From assembly GCF_002259405.1 (NCBI RefSeq), contig NZ_NPFW01000002.1:356192-420191 (forward strand): 64,000 nt of DNA. Direction: 5' to 3'. The position numbers and the translations under genes are program-made. This document shows, one piece after another, positions 63,898-64,000 of this stretch. The stretch is from Rhodococcus sp. 14-2483-1-2 (GTDB lineage Bacteria; Actinomycetota; Actinomycetes; Mycobacteriales; Mycobacteriaceae). Position 1 is the first letter of the stretch. Each line of letters begins with the position of its first letter. The notes under the pieces are model-generated. The model was not told the DNA's origin. It worked only from the letters and a program-made list of their open reading frames with translations, and did no database searches.

Positions 63898-64000
63898 CTA
63901 CTTGATCTCTGCGAGGACGGTGCCTTGGGTGATGGCGTCGCCTGCGGTGACGGTCAGGCCGGTGATGGTGCCTGCTTTGTGGGCGTTGACGGGGTTTTCC
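63898..64000 (-). CDS. Biotin carboxyl carrier end of an acyl-CoA carboxylase alpha subunit, partial
   Basis: Only the last 33 codons and the TAG stop are inside the window. They read [20 protein letters not shown] and end GTVLAEIK, the final strands of a biotinyl domain just after the biotinylated Lys of MKM, which lies outside. The sequence matches AccA3-type acetyl/propionyl-CoA carboxylase subunits or a related carboxylase. It precedes the MarR gene on the same strand with a 12-bp gap. Confidence 0.8.
   Translation of the reverse strand, partial: ENPVNAHKAGTITGLTVTAGDAITQGTVLAEIK

Overview
The window looks like a chromosomal segment of a high-GC mycolata actinobacterium, most likely a Rhodococcus-type Nocardiaceae. 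The evidence is strongly GC-rich codon use, frequent GTG starts, many four-base ATGA/GTGA overlaps between consecutive genes, and gene sets typical of the group (furA-katG, PucR and Lrp regulators, MMPL transporter, an AccA3-like biotin carrier end, bkd genes). I see no tRNA, rRNA, insertion sequence, prophage, integrase or CRISPR array. Identifications rest on reading motifs and on remembered family sequences; no database search was run.

Layout. 1-5.3 kb: end of a tyrosine phosphatase, an ABM-domain membrane protein, an Lrp regulator overlapping a D-arginine-dehydrogenase-like flavoenzyme, and a divergent TetR/MFS efflux pair with clear palindromic operators. 5.3-12.8 kb: branched-chain amino acid catabolism (split E1 alpha/beta, E2, a second E1 with alpha and beta fused, an Lrp regulator, leucine dehydrogenase). 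12.9-24.7 kb: gabD-gabT with a PucR activator, a DUF1275 membrane protein, a lysine/arginine 2-monooxygenase-like flavoenzyme, a nitrilase-family amidase, an XRE-cupin regulator, a ureohydrolase, a universal stress protein and a CAT-like permease. Read together these encode every step of the arginine oxygenase route (arginine to 4-guanidinobutyramide, 4-guanidinobutyrate, GABA, succinate). 24.8-31.1 kb: a complete five-gene Opp/Nik-type ABC importer and a divergent PucR regulator.

31.3-38.7 kb: a stress region with a 50-residue protein coupled to TerC, Dps, a conserved hypothetical, CsbD, a PucR-EAL two-gene operon, a secreted lipase and an LLM oxidoreductase. 38.7-46.1 kb: a surface-glycan type cluster of four minus-strand glycosyltransferases with stop/start overlaps, facing a WcbI-like gene coupled to a fused GT4-GT2 protein. 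46.2-57.3 kb: membrane and stress genes (CDP-alcohol phosphotransferase, YihY/BrkB, Ohr, ferritin-like protein, Zn-dehydrogenase), a haem-oxygenase-like/CDGSH/HemK2 trio, STAS protein, SQR-like flavoprotein, glutaminase fused to STAS, FAH hydrolase. 57.4-64 kb: katG-furA, then a CstR-like sensor with DUF302 and an MMPL transporter under repeated TACCCC/GGGGTA operators, a MarR regulator, and the C-terminus of a biotin carboxylase subunit.

Two window-wide themes stand out. First, cationic amino acid catabolism: DauA-like enzyme, oxygenase pathway and CAT-type permease. Second, a scattered oxidative/general-stress set, several members of which (Dps, CsbD, ferritin-like, haem-oxygenase-like, STAS) are preceded by elements resembling SigF/SigB promoters (GTTT-N15/16-GGGTAN).
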